Assembly: GCA_040902895.1 (NCBI GenBank)
Contig: JBBDWL010000129.1
Span: forward strand, 1 to 64,000
Direction of reading: 5' to 3'
Length of the DNA stretch: 64,000 nucleotides
Source: JALYRV01 sp040902895
GTDB lineage: Bacteria; Acidobacteriota; Vicinamibacteria; Vicinamibacterales; SCN-69-37
This document shows, piece after piece, positions 14,072 to 22,403 of this stretch. Numbering within the stretch: the stretch's first letter is position 1; each line of letters starts with the position of its first letter. The translations under genes and the position numbers were made by a program. The notes under the pieces were generated by a model that was not told where the DNA came from, made no database searches, and saw only the letters and a list, made by a program, of their open reading frames with translations.

Positions 14072-16510
14072 ATGTTTCGTTCGAGTGTGTGGTGCGTGCT
14101 TCTTTTCACGTTTTTCGGTTTCAGCCAGGCTCAGGCGCAAACAGCCGGCCTTGCGGGACGCGTGGTTTCGCAGGCCGGGGCACCGGTGCCCGGCGCACAG
14201 GTCACCGTTCAGGCCATCCCGGGCGCACCTTCGATCGTCCTTGCAGACCCCAATGGCCGATTTGCCCTCACGGCGCTGGCACCCGGCGAGTATCGGATTA
14301 GCGCACGGGCCATCGGCTTTTCACCCGTCACCGAACGAGTGACGGTCGGAGCCGCTCAGCCGTCCGATGTCACGCTGGTCCTGCCCGAAATCGTGCGCGA
14401 GCGCGTCGACGTCGTCGGGCACGCGAGCCTGCGGGCGCGGATTCCGGGTTCAGCCTGGGTGATCGACCGCCATGAGATGGAGAAGCTGACTGCCGCCACG
14501 GGCGACATCCATCGGATGCTGCGGCAGGTGCCGGGGCTGAACATTCAGGAAGAAGAGGGGTACGGCCTGCGCCCGAATATCGGCATGCGCGGCTCCGGCA
14601 CCGACCGCAGCAGCAAGATCACGATGATGGAAGACGGCGTGCTGATCGCACCGGCGCCGTACTCGGCGCCGGCGGCGTACTACTCGCCAACGGCCGGCCG
14701 GATGGAGTCACTCGAAGTGCGCAAGGGATCGAGCCAAATCAAGTACGGGCCGATCACCACCGGAGGCGTGCTGAATTACGTCTCGACGAGCATACCGTCG
14801 GGACTGCAGCTTCGCGGAACCGTGACGGGGGGCACGCACGGCACGGGGAAAATCACGGCGGGCGCCGGCGATTCCTATCGCACCTTCGGCTGGCTCGTCG
14901 AGACCTTCCAGTTGCGCACCGATGGCTTCAAGGAGCTCGACGGCGGCGGCAACACGGGCGTCGAACTGGCCGACTACCTGGCGAAGGTGCGGTTCAACAC
15001 CACACCCAGCGACACCTTCTACCAGGAGCTTGAAATCAAGCTTGGCCGAACCGAGCAGACGGGCGATGAGACGTACCTCGGCCTGACGGATGCCGACTTT
15101 TCCGCGACGCCGCTCCGCCGGTACGCCGCCTCGCAGGAGGACGTCATCGAGACGACGCACGAGCAGTATCAGGCGCGTCACTTCCTCGCGCGGCCCAACT
15201 GGGACCTGACGACCACCGCCTATCGCAACGACTTCTCGCGGGCGTGGTACAAGCTGCAGAGCGTGCTCGGCGCAGGATTGGCCGGCGTGCTCAGCGCGCC
15301 CGACCGCAACGCAGAACGCATGGCCGCGCTCACCGGCGGCGACAGTGCTGCGAATGCGCTGGTCATCCGAAATAACAATCGCGGTTACTACAGCGCGGGC
15401 GTTCAGTCGGTGCTGGGCTTCTCGCTGTCGGCCGGCGCGCTCCGGCATCAGGTTGAAGCCGGCGTTCGTTATCACAACGACGAGGAGGATCGCTTCCAGC
15501 AGGACGATGGGTACCAGACGCTGGAGGGGCGAATGATCCTGACCCGGGCCGGCGCTCCGGGCAGCCAGGAGAATCGCGTTGTCGGCGCGAGCGCCGTCGC
15601 CGGATTTGTCTCGGACACAATCACGTGGGGCCGGTGGAGCGTCTCGCCCGGCCTTCGCTACGAGAACATCACGCTGGACCAGACGACGTACGCCTCCACT
15701 GATCCTGCGCGGAGCGGCTCCACAACGGATGTAAGAACCGAGGTCGATGCCGTCATCCCCGGCATCGGGTTCAGCTACGACCTTCGCCCCGGCGCGAGCC
15801 TCTTCTGCGGCGTGCACAAGGGATTCGCCCCGCCGGGACCGGGCGCGGCGGAAGGCACCGCGGTTGAACACAGCGTCAACTACGAGTTCGGCACGCGCGT
15901 CCGGCGCGCTGCTGTGAGCACCGAGGTCATCGGGTTCTTCAACAACTACGGCAATCTCCTGGGGCGTGACACGCTGGCGACCGGCGGCAGCGGCGACGGC
16001 GCGCTGTTCAACGGTGGCAAGGCCCAGGTGTACGGCCTCGAGGCGGCGTTCCAGTGGAATCCGGCCCCGGCGCTGGGGCTCGCGTCCGCGCTGCCCATCC
16101 GCCTGGCGTACACCTTCACCCACGCGGAGTTCCGGAACAGTTTTCAGAGCCGGTTCGGGCCCTGGGGCAACGTCGGCATTGGCGACGAGCTCCCGTACGT
16201 GCCGCGGCATCAGCTGTACGCGAGCATCGAAACGGATCATGAGAGATGGCAGACGAGGCTCGAAGGGGTGTACGTCGGCCGGATGCGCACGCTGGCGGGG
16301 CAGGGCGCGCATGTGCCCGGCGATTCCACGGACGCGCACCTTGTCCTGAACGTGTCGGGGGAATACGAGCTCACCAACGGCGCGTCGCTGTTTGCGAGCG
16401 TGCAGAATCTCGCCGACAGCTCCTACATCGTTGCCAGGCATCCCGCAGGCGTTCGACCGGGGCTGCCTCGTTCGTTCCAGGCAGGTCTCAGGATCGGCCT
16501 GACCCGATGA
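14072..16510 (+). CDS. TonB-dependent receptor, FecA-like (ferric siderophore/dicitrate type)
   Basis: 812 aa. A signal peptide (to SQAQAQ, ~23) is followed by a carboxypeptidase regulatory-like domain (~25-110: GLAGRVVSQAGAPVPGAQ), then a plug (~110-250) with the FecA-type signature GYGLRPNIGMRGSGTDRSSK, MEDGVLIAPAPYSAPAAYY and EVRKGSSQIKYGP. A 22-strand-type barrel ends in SFQAGLRIGLTR, whose terminal residue is Arg and not the usual aromatic residue. It is an outer-membrane importer energised by TonB. The plug signature and the IscR-like promoter argue for an iron chelate, but the substrate is not proven. The N-terminal extension is a beta-sandwich rather than a clear FecR-signalling domain. 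No TonB or FecIR genes adjoin it; the ECF pair at 38944-40296 is far away. Confidence 0.93.
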   Translation: MFRSSVWCVLLFTFFGFSQAQAQTAGLAGRVVSQAGAPVPGAQVTVQAIPGAPSIVLADPNGRFALTALAPGEYRISARAIGFSPVTERVTVGAAQPSDVTLVLPEIVRERVDVVGHASLRARIPGSAWVIDRHEMEKLTAATGDIHRMLRQVPGLNIQEEEGYGLRPNIGMRGSGTDRSSKITMMEDGVLIAPAPYSAPAAYYSPTAGRMESLEVRKGSSQIKYGPITTGGVLNYVSTSIPSGLQLRGTVTGGTHGTGKITAGAGDSYRTFGWLVETFQLRTDGFKELDGGGNTGVELADYLAKVRFNTTPSDTFYQELEIKLGRTEQTGDETYLGLTDADFSATPLRRYAASQEDVIETTHEQYQARHFLARPNWDLTTTAYRNDFSRAWYKLQSVLGAGLAGVLSAPDRNAERMAALTGGDSAANALVIRNNNRGYYSAGVQSVLGFSLSAGALRHQVEAGVRYHNDEEDRFQQDDGYQTLEGRMILTRAGAPGSQENRVVGASAVAGFVSDTITWGRWSVSPGLRYENITLDQTTYASTDPARSGSTTDVRTEVDAVIPGIGFSYDLRPGASLFCGVHKGFAPPGPGAAEGTAVEHSVNYEFGTRVRRAAVSTEVIGFFNNYGNLLGRDTLATGGSGDGALFNGGKAQVYGLEAAFQWNPAPALGLASALPIRLAYTFTHAEFRNSFQSRFGPWGNVGIGDELPYVPRHQLYASIETDHERWQTRLEGVYVGRMRTLAGQGAHVPGDSTDAHLVLNVSGEYELTNGASLFASVQNLADSSYIVARHPAGVRPGLPRSFQAGLRIGLTR

Positions 16511-16540
16511 AACCGGCCACGCGGGCCACGGGTCGACCCG

Positions 16541-16720
16541 CCGCGAGCTTTTCTCGAAGCGGGCAGCAGCGAGTACCATCTCGTTCCATGTCTGAACGAT
16601 CATCCGGCCTGGATAGATGCGATGGTGTCGCTCGTCGAGCGCGAGGCACTCGGCTGGCTGGGCGCGCATGACGGTCCGGATCACGCGCCGCGATCCGTCC
16701 CTGCCGCTTCCAGCGCGTGA
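16541..16720 (+). pseudogene. hemH: Ferrochelatase (hemH) C-terminal remnant
   Basis: The frame directly after the receptor TGA is open to the TGA at 16718-16720 and reads, without a start codon at its head, FLEAGSSEYHLVPCLND then HPAWIDAMVSLVEREALGWL. This follows the C-terminal signature of proteobacterial-type ferrochelatases (FL-AGG-x-F-x-x-IPCLN, PAWI-x-AL, GW). The catalytic N-terminal ~280 residues are absent because the receptor gene occupies that position. It overlaps the dUTPase start by about 50 bp. I read it as the leftover of a hemH gene displaced when the receptor arrived or after a deletion; it should encode no functional enzyme. Confidence 0.65.
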
Positions 16721-17093
16721 GACCGGGGGCTCGGCCGGGTTCGATCTGTCTGCCGCCGCCGATGTGACGGTGGCGCCCGGACAGATCGTACTCGTGCCGA
16801 CCGGGCTCATCATCAAGGTGCCCGACGGCCACTTCATCGGCATCTTCGCGCGCAGCAGCACGCCGCTGAAGCGCGGGCTCATGATTCCCAACGGCGTCGG
16901 CGTCGTCGACACCGACTATTGCGGACCCGAGGACGAGGTGAAGGTTCAGGTCTACAACTTCACGCCGGAGCCCGTACACGTCAGACGCGGCGATCGCATC
17001 GCGCAGGGGATTCTCATTCCGTACCTGGCTCCCGAGTGGGATGAAGGTCCGCCGTCGGACAAAACGCGCGGCGGCTTCGGGTCGACGGGTTAA
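16668..17093 (+). CDS. dut: dUTP diphosphatase
   Basis: 141 aa from the ATG at 16668, which places the protein start at the expected MTVRITRRDPSLPLP; an upstream ATG in frame (16617) would add family-foreign residues. The trimeric enzyme hydrolyses dUTP to dUMP and pyrophosphate, protecting DNA from uracil. Conserved motifs: 1, AGFDLSAA (~25); 2, ARSSTPLKRGL (~62, Ser-Ser rather than the common GRSGLA); 3, NGVGVVDTDYCG (~77, catalytic Asp); 4, RGDRIAQGILIP (~105); 5, RGGFGSTG at the C-terminus. It follows the receptor gene in the same direction and its start lies within the ferrochelatase remnant, so its promoter may have been remodelled. Confidence 0.93.
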   Translation: MTVRITRRDPSLPLPARETGGSAGFDLSAAADVTVAPGQIVLVPTGLIIKVPDGHFIGIFARSSTPLKRGLMIPNGVGVVDTDYCGPEDEVKVQVYNFTPEPVHVRRGDRIAQGILIPYLAPEWDEGPPSDKTRGGFGSTG

Positions 17094-17098
17094 TTGCA

Positions 17099-17304
17099 GA
17101 ATTGGCGATTGGAGATCGGGTGATGGTTGCCGATTGTTGAATATCGATTGATGGATTAGCCGTTAATATGGGCGTTCGCAGCGGCATCCAGGAGGCGAAC
17201 GAGCTGGTCGCCATCCTCGTAGCGTCTCGACGTACGGCCTCCGGCGGCCGGTAATCGGCGATCTTCGAATCGGCAATCGGCAACAATCAGCCAATCTCCA
17301 ATCC
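17099..17304. repeat. Inverted-repeat element with heptad arms
   Basis: Arms 17107-17136 and 17274-17303 match as reverse complements at 27 of 30 positions. The left arm is part of a 7-bp periodic run (GAATTGG, CGATTGG, AGATCGG, GTGATGG...). It starts 5 bp after the dut stop codon. Between the arms is a 137-bp core containing a short open frame resembling the end of a four-helix-bundle protein. The arrangement suggests a decayed non-autonomous mobile element. Confidence 0.65.
17168..17254 (+). pseudogene. Remnant of a four-helix-bundle (23S rRNA intervening-sequence type) protein
   Basis: A 28-codon frame ATG...TAA reads GIQEANELVAILVASRRTA and closes with SGGR. The EANELVAI...ASRRTA text is the usual last helix of the small four-helix-bundle proteins related to S23/IVP and to the Avd accessory protein. 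The other ~90 residues are missing. It sits exactly between the arms of the inverted repeat, which suggests the full protein was once carried by this element. The identification rests on a short match from memory. Confidence 0.45.
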
Positions 17305-17316
17305 TCGATCGAGAAT

Positions 17317-19239
17317 TCAGAAGATCCAGTGTTCGAGTCCGACCACTGTACCGGCAGTCAAGGCCCAGCGGCGATCGAGCAATCCGCGCGCGAGATCGAT
17401 TCGGAACGAGGGGCCGCCGCCGAGCAGACGTATGCGAACTCCTGCTCCCGCGTCGATCTGTCCATCCGATGCGCGTCCATCGATCAACCGCCATGCGCGC
17501 GCGGCATCCGTAAAGAGCGCGGCGTCGATTGATGCGAGGGGCATTCGCAGCACCGGACGCGACCATTCGACGGTGCCATGGATCAGGCGCTGGCCGATGA
17601 TGCGGCCGTCACCGGCGCCGATCGCGCCGTCCCGAATCAATGGATGCGCCCGAAGCAGCGGCCGGCGCGTGTGGCCGTCACCCGCACCGGGCAGTAGAAA
17701 CAGCGGCGCGGCGTCACCGACTCTTTCGGCGCCCGCGGCAATCGTCAGGCGGCCGCCGATAGCCTGAAATCCGGCGCGCGCGCGCCCGCTGAATCGCGAA
17801 AGGCCTGCGCGCCGTGTCCACCGTTCTGCTGTCAGATGTCCATAGACGGTGTTGCTGACGGCAAAGAGGATGCGCGCGGCGCCATAGACTTTGTCGTCAC
17901 GCGCGCCCCCCGCGGCGAACGGCCATCGATCGAATGCCGCGCCGGCCGCCCAGCCGAGAGATGGCGTGATCCAGTCAACCGCCTGAAACCCGCCGCGGCG
18001 CCAGCGAGGAATGGTCAGCGCGTCTCCAACCTCGTAGGTTTCACGCGCATCGAATCCACTCAACTTCCAGACGGCGCCGAACGGCAGCGGCGCAGGCGTT
18101 TCGACGGCCGCCGTGATCCGCTCGAACCCTTCACGGAAGCGCCACGAGCCGGTCACCCGTTCGCCGCCGCCAACCGGGTTCGTGAAAGCCACATCCACTT
18201 CACGCGTGAACGGCGCCTCTGCCGCCGTCATCACGAGATCGACTGCACCAGGCCTGCGCGAGCGCTCTACAATCGCTGCGTCAAGCTGCACACGCCCATC
18301 GGCAAGCGGCGTGTAGCTCACGCGGCTGGCCGAGGAAGACGGCAACAGCGCGAGCCGCCGCCGCGCGCGCCCAAGCCTTGCGGCCGACAGACGATCGCCG
18401 GGCCGAAGATCGATCAGCCGCTCCGCCGCGCGGTATCGCGTCCGCTCGAGTCCCGCAATCTGGACTGTGTCGACATCCGGCTTGCCCGCGCGATTCCACG
18501 CCTCGAGCGCCTCGACGTCGCGATCCATGACGAACAGGGTCGTGCCAAGGGCGTCCCAGGCGACGGCGTTCGCCGGGTCAGCGGTCGTGGCGTCGGTCGC
18601 CAGTCGAAGCGCCTCTGCACGGTCGCCGGAGTGGAGCAGGGTTGCAACGCGAGTCGCCAGAACAGGTTCCATGGGTTCCACAGGTTCCTTTGGTTCCCCG
18701 GGTTCGGTTCTGGTTCCTGGTTCAACAGGTTCCACAGGTTCGCTCGCCGGGAGCAGCAGCAGCATCCAGAAATTCGCAGTTGCCCATCGTCGATCGAATT
18801 CCGTGCGCGGCATCGCCTGCGACGGCGCGGCTGCGGGGTCATGGAAGTGCACGCGGTCGCGATCGAGCGCCGTGATAACGACGTAGTGATAGCGCGATGG
18901 ACGGTCTTCGATCAGCGCCACGATCGGGCGGCCGCGCGACAGGTGTTGCGCAACCGGCGCTGCGTCGCCGGCACGGCCGCGAAGCGGGAAGGCCTGCCAT
19001 TTCCGCCGGCGCAGATCCGCGACAAGCGCCGTCGTGACGATGCCGCCCTGAGCTTGATCGATCAGCGGCGCGAAATCCTCCGCGCGCGCGAGCGGATCGC
19101 CCCAGTACCGCATGACCATCGCAGCCGCCGCCCCCCCGCACAGCGCTTCCGTCTGCGGCAGGTAGGGCACGGCCCGCGGCAGCGCAATGCTCTGCGCCGA
19201 AGCGACCGACACCAGCGCGGCGAAAATAAGGGTTGGCAC
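17317..19239 (-). CDS. PA2778-type C39 cysteine peptidase with TPR and outer-membrane-barrel-like region
   Basis: 640 aa from GTG 19237-19239, chosen because a hydrophobic export signal (PTLIFAALVSVASAQS) starts there; an ATG at 19353 would overlap the upstream gene by 52 bp. Residues ~20-165 form a papain-like C39 domain: oxyanion Gln and catalytic Cys in LPQTEALCGGAAAAMVMRYW, His in RYHYVVITALD, Asp in VHFHDPAA. A Pro-Glu repeat linker (~170-195) follows, then a TPR-like unit (HSGDRAEALRLA, NAVAWDALGTTLFVMDRD). The last ~400 residues are beta-rich, with alternating strands and C-terminal VVGLEHWIF, like an outer-membrane barrel. The C39-TPR part matches the PA2778 family, which is found next to PA2779 proteins as here. 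The barrel portion is additional. Role unknown; processing of a surface protein is plausible. Confidence 0.7.
   Translation of the reverse strand: MPTLIFAALVSVASAQSIALPRAVPYLPQTEALCGGAAAAMVMRYWGDPLARAEDFAPLIDQAQGGIVTTALVADLRRRKWQAFPLRGRAGDAAPVAQHLSRGRPIVALIEDRPSRYHYVVITALDRDRVHFHDPAAAPSQAMPRTEFDRRWATANFWMLLLLPASEPVEPVEPGTRTEPGEPKEPVEPMEPVLATRVATLLHSGDRAEALRLATDATTADPANAVAWDALGTTLFVMDRDVEALEAWNRAGKPDVDTVQIAGLERTRYRAAERLIDLRPGDRLSAARLGRARRRLALLPSSSASRVSYTPLADGRVQLDAAIVERSRRPGAVDLVMTAAEAPFTREVDVAFTNPVGGGERVTGSWRFREGFERITAAVETPAPLPFGAVWKLSGFDARETYEVGDALTIPRWRRGGFQAVDWITPSLGWAAGAAFDRWPFAAGGARDDKVYGAARILFAVSNTVYGHLTAERWTRRAGLSRFSGRARAGFQAIGGRLTIAAGAERVGDAAPLFLLPGAGDGHTRRPLLRAHPLIRDGAIGAGDGRIIGQRLIHGTVEWSRPVLRMPLASIDAALFTDAARAWRLIDGRASDGQIDAGAGVRIRLLGGGPSFRIDLARGLLDRRWALTAGTVVGLEHWIF
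18664..18741 (-). repeat. 9-bp tandem repeat coding for a Pro-Glu linker
   Basis: About nine degenerate copies of nnnGGTTCC. Read on the minus strand they give GAACC-based codons for EPV, EPM and EPG tripeptides. The 9-bp period keeps the frame, so unit number can vary without a frameshift. Confidence 0.8.
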
Positions 19240-19301
19240 GGAAACGGCGCGCTCGTTCGGCCGCGACGGCCGGATCGAGCGCGCCAGAGTATGACGCCGC
19301 G

Positions 19302-19688
19302 CTATGCGACGATGACGAGGATGATGATCAGCAACGCGATGATGATCAGCCACACCGACAGCGTGATGGTTTGGCCGCCCGCAAGCGCGTCAGTCACCTG
19401 CTGCGCCTGAGCCGCAACCTGCGCGAGCTCCGCGCCGTCGAGTGTGCCAACGGCCGCGGCCGCTCTGTCGATCGGGAGGCCGGCCTCTTTGGCGACCTTC
19501 CGCACGTCATCCCGCTGAAGCACATTCAGAATGGCCTGTCGATCGGCCTGCTTCTTTGCAGCATGCTCTGCCGCGATTGCCGTGAGGCTCTGCGAGCCCG
19601 CGGTCTGTCCCGATTGTGCAGATGTCAGCGAGGGCGCCAGCATCACCGCGAGAAGAATCATCACTACCGTTCCACGAACTTTGCGCAT
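19302..19688 (-). CDS. PA2779-family membrane-anchored periplasmic protein
   Basis: 128 aa. The start at 19686-19688 has GGAGG 8 nt upstream and opens a signal peptide (MRKVRGTVVMILLAVMLAPS, cleavage after TSAQ). The middle is helical: KQADRQAILNVLQRDDVRKVAKEAGLP, with the DVR segment typical of PA2779. The C-terminus is a strongly hydrophobic Ile/Leu/Val helix (SVWLIIIALLIIILVIVA) that would anchor it. The PA2779 gene of Pseudomonas adjoins the PA2778 peptidase gene; here the same pair is kept, the stop lying 62 bp before the GTG of the peptidase. Function is unknown in the literature I recall; it may be a partner or substrate of the peptidase. Confidence 0.75.
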   Translation of the reverse strand: MRKVRGTVVMILLAVMLAPSLTSAQSGQTAGSQSLTAIAAEHAAKKQADRQAILNVLQRDDVRKVAKEAGLPIDRAAAAVGTLDGAELAQVAAQAQQVTDALAGGQTITLSVWLIIIALLIIILVIVA

Positions 19689-19783
19689 CTGCAGCCTCCA
19701 GAAAGTGCGCGGCCAGGGAGGCCGCTCCACCCCGGACGGGCTGCACAACTCATGCCCGGACGCGAGATTAGTCGTGGATGAGG

Positions 19784-21169
19784 TTACGGCTCCGCGTCCG
19801 GACCCCAGCTCCCCGGCCGGTAAGGCACGGGCGCTGGAGGTGCCTCGAGCAGCGGCGCATACAGGTACCACGAGCGCTCCACCCAGTCTGAGCGAACGAA
19901 CAACGTGTGATCGCCCTGCATGACGTCGGCAAGCAGTGTTTCGTACGCGTCGGCGAGCGGGCCAAACGCTTCGCGATACTTGAAGCCAAGCTGCTGCTCG
20001 CGTACGCGAATATGCTCCCCTGGTTCCTTCACGGAGAACGTCAGCGAGAAGCCTTCGTCAGGCTGGATGAAGATCGTCAGCTTGTCGGGCCCGACATCGC
20101 ATCCGGGCAGACCCGTGAAGAGCCGCACAGGCGCCGGACGAAAGCTGACCACGATGCGCGTGGAGCGCCGGCGCAGCCGCTTGCCGGTGCGCAGGACGAA
20201 TGGCACGCCGTGCCAGCGCCAGTTGTCGATGTGCACGTCGATGGCCGCGAAGGTCTCGGTCGTCGACCCCGGCTTCACGCCCGGTTCGTCGAGATAGCCC
20301 GGCACGGCGGTGTCGTCGACGCTGCCCCCGGCGTACTGCGCGAGCAGCGCATCTCGCGGCGTGACCCGGCGCATCGATCGCAGCACCTTGAGTTTCTCGT
20401 CGCGGATGGCTTCGGCGTCGAACGTGGCCGGCGGCTCCATCGCGACATGGCAGAGCAACTGTGTGAGATGGTTCTGCACCATGTCGCGCACCGCGCCCGC
20501 CCGGTCGTAGTAGGCCGCGCGCGTGCCGACGCCGTCTGCCTCCGCGACCGAGATCTCGACATGCGCGATCCGGTCGCGATTCCACTGCGTCTCGAACACC
20601 GGATTCGCGAACCGGAAGACCATCAGGTTCCGCACGGTTTCCTTCCCGAGATAGTGATCGATGCGGAAGATCTGCGACTCGTCGAAGTACTGGTGCAGCC
20701 GGCGATTGAGCGCCTGCGAGGATTCGAGATCGTGCCCGAACGGTTTTTCCACCACGATGCGCGTGAACCCGGCGCTTTGATGAAGCCCCGCGGCCGCCAG
20801 TCCCTCGACGGTTTCGACGAATCCCTGGGGCGGCAGCGCGAGATAGAACACACGGTTGCCGCTCAGTCCGTGTTCGCGCTCGAGTGCCGCGATGTCGTCG
20901 GCAATCCGCGTGAAATCAGCCGGCGACCCCGCCCCGATCGACTGATAGTGCACGGCGGCATCGCCCAGCTGCGACAGTGACGCGCGCGCGATATCTCTGA
21001 ACGCCGCATCGTCGGGATGCGGATCGCGCGCAACGCCGAGTATGACGAACGGGGAAGGCAGCTCCCCGCGGGCGTGCAGCGCGCCGAGCGCCGGCAGCAG
21101 CTTGCGGCGCGTGAGATCGCCCGTGGCGCCGAAAATCACCAGCAGCAGGGGTGGAATCGGCGCGGTCAT
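19784..21169 (-). CDS. zwf: Glucose-6-phosphate 1-dehydrogenase
   Basis: 461 aa. Oxidises glucose 6-phosphate to 6-phosphogluconolactone with NADP+, the entry step of the oxidative pentose phosphate pathway. The N-terminal nucleotide-binding motif is GATGDLTRRKLLPALGAL (~10-27). The substrate site is RIDHYLGKETVRNLMVFRF (~170), with the conserved His and Lys. FVEKPFGHDLESS-like text (VVEKPFGHDLESSQALNR, ~140) is also typical. Its ATG overlaps the gnd TGA (ATGA), showing translational coupling. No lactonase gene is adjacent. Length is slightly below the usual ~490. Confidence 0.97.
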   Translation of the reverse strand: MTAPIPPLLLVIFGATGDLTRRKLLPALGALHARGELPSPFVILGVARDPHPDDAAFRDIARASLSQLGDAAVHYQSIGAGSPADFTRIADDIAALEREHGLSGNRVFYLALPPQGFVETVEGLAAAGLHQSAGFTRIVVEKPFGHDLESSQALNRRLHQYFDESQIFRIDHYLGKETVRNLMVFRFANPVFETQWNRDRIAHVEISVAEADGVGTRAAYYDRAGAVRDMVQNHLTQLLCHVAMEPPATFDAEAIRDEKLKVLRSMRRVTPRDALLAQYAGGSVDDTAVPGYLDEPGVKPGSTTETFAAIDVHIDNWRWHGVPFVLRTGKRLRRRSTRIVVSFRPAPVRLFTGLPGCDVGPDKLTIFIQPDEGFSLTFSVKEPGEHIRVREQQLGFKYREAFGPLADAYETLLADVMQGDHTLFVRSDWVERSWYLYAPLLEAPPAPVPYRPGSWGPDAEP

Positions 21170-22074
21170 TGATCCTTCCTGATCGCGTGGCCTCCGAACT
21201 GTCCGCGCAGCGCCGCCAGCATGCGGTAGCCGAAGCCTTCCCGATCGCGTGACTCGAGCCGCGCGATGAGCGCATGGGTGATCACCGGCGCCGGCGTGTT
21301 GAGATCGATTGCCTCCTGCACGGTCCAGCGGCCTTCACCCGAATCGTCGACCCAGGGCGCCACCGCGTCGAGCGTTGCGTCCTCGGACAGGGCGCGCGCG
21401 GCCAGATCCAGCAGCCACGAGCGCACGACGCTGCCGTGCTGCCAGATGCCGGCGACCTGCGCGAGATCGATGGCGAAGGGCTCTTTCGCCTTCATGATCG
21501 CGAAGCCCTCGGCGAAGGCCTGCATCAGCCCGTACTCGATGCCGTTGTGCACCATCTTCACGAAGTGCCCGGCGCCCGAAGGGCCGACGTGACCCCATCC
21601 CCGGTTGGCCGCCGGTGCAAGCGCTTCCGCGATCGGCTTGAGGCGCGCGATCGGCGCATTCGCGCCGCCCACCATCAGCGAATAGCCTTCGGCGCGTCCC
21701 CAGATGCCGCCGCTCACGCCGGCGTCGACGAATTCAATTTTTTGCGCACGCAGCGACTCGGCCCGCCTCACGCTGTCGCGGTACCACGAATTGCCGCCGT
21801 CGACGATGATGTCGCCGGCCGCGAGCAGCGGCACGAGGCTGTCGATGGTCTGATCGACCGGAGCGCCGGCCGGCACCATCATCCAGACGGCGCGCGGCGC
21901 CGCCAGCGCGGCGACGAGATCCTCGAGTGAGGCGACCGGCTCGATGCCATCGCGCTCTGCGCGGTCGAGCGCATCACGGCTGCGATCGTGCCCGACGACG
22001 CGGTGTCCGCGCTCGACGAGGCGCGCGCTCATGTTGGCGCCCATGCGGCCGAGTCCCACCATTCCCAGTTCCAT
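21166..22074 (-). CDS. gnd: 6-phosphogluconate dehydrogenase, short (GndA/YqeC-like, decarboxylating)
   Basis: 302 aa, the length of the short bacterial form rather than the ~470-aa form. It converts 6-phosphogluconate to ribulose 5-phosphate and CO2 with reduction of NAD(P)+. Visible: Rossmann start MELGMVGLGRMGANMSARL, the substrate motif DGGNSWYRDSVRR (~93), DAGVSGGIWGRAEGYSLMVG (~115), catalytic Lys in GAGHFVKMVHNGIEYG (~165), and ending DREGFGYRMLAALRGQFGGH. It is the first gene of a two-gene gnd-zwf operon supplying reducing power and pentose phosphates. Confidence 0.96.
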   Translation of the reverse strand: MELGMVGLGRMGANMSARLVERGHRVVGHDRSRDALDRAERDGIEPVASLEDLVAALAAPRAVWMMVPAGAPVDQTIDSLVPLLAAGDIIVDGGNSWYRDSVRRAESLRAQKIEFVDAGVSGGIWGRAEGYSLMVGGANAPIARLKPIAEALAPAANRGWGHVGPSGAGHFVKMVHNGIEYGLMQAFAEGFAIMKAKEPFAIDLAQVAGIWQHGSVVRSWLLDLAARALSEDATLDAVAPWVDDSGEGRWTVQEAIDLNTPAPVITHALIARLESRDREGFGYRMLAALRGQFGGHAIRKDQ

Positions 22075-22101
22075 CAGTGCCTCCAGGGCTGCGTTTCCTG
22101 C

Positions 22102-22130
22102 TTGTCACGTGCGGCATGCATCTCTATACT
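22102..22130 (+). promoter_or_regulatory. Sigma-70-type promoter
   Basis: TTGTCA at 22102-22107 and TATACT at 22125-22130 separated by exactly 17 bp. It points towards the small basic protein gene at 22170 and possibly the flavin reductase, and lies in the divergent region upstream of gnd. This is one of the clearest promoter matches in the window. Confidence 0.65.
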
Positions 22131-22169
22131 GGCGTCCAGTCTGTCGTCGACGGTGGTAGGTCTCCCCAG

Positions 22170-22358
22170 ATGCCACACAAAAACGATGCTCGCCTGCGCG
22201 AGCTAATCAGCAAGCTCGAGCGCGCGCAAACCGAATCAGGTGATCTCGCCCACAAAGCCAGGCGCGAGCTCGAAGACGTCATCCGCGGCGGGGCCTTGAA
22301 ACCCGTCGGCACCTCCGGCACCACCCGCCGGAAAAAAGCAGGCAGGAAGAAGCGCTGA
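22170..22358 (+). CDS. Small basic protein, uncharacterised
   Basis: 62 aa beginning MPHKNDARLRELISKLERAQ. The first 45 residues are an amphipathic, charged helix; the tail is very basic (TTRRKKAGRKKR), as in small nucleic-acid-binding proteins. A good promoter lies 40 bp upstream, and the ORF is preceded by AGGTCTCC. I recognise no family. It could be a nucleoid or ribosome-associated protein, but nothing in the context shows that. Codon use fits the neighbouring genes. Confidence 0.55.
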   Translation: MPHKNDARLRELISKLERAQTESGDLAHKARRELEDVIRGGALKPVGTSGTTRRKKAGRKKR

Positions 22359-22403
22359 TCCGATAGTAGCTTGCGTGGCCCCGCCTTTGCTGCCTGATCG
22401 GGC

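Noticed and set aside
14708..16912. 734-codon open frame on the minus strand
   Set aside because: It is antisense to the TonB receptor and dut, which have clear motifs on the plus strand.
17836..19410. 524-codon open frame on the plus strand
   Set aside because: It is antisense to the C39 peptidase gene and has no recognisable domain.
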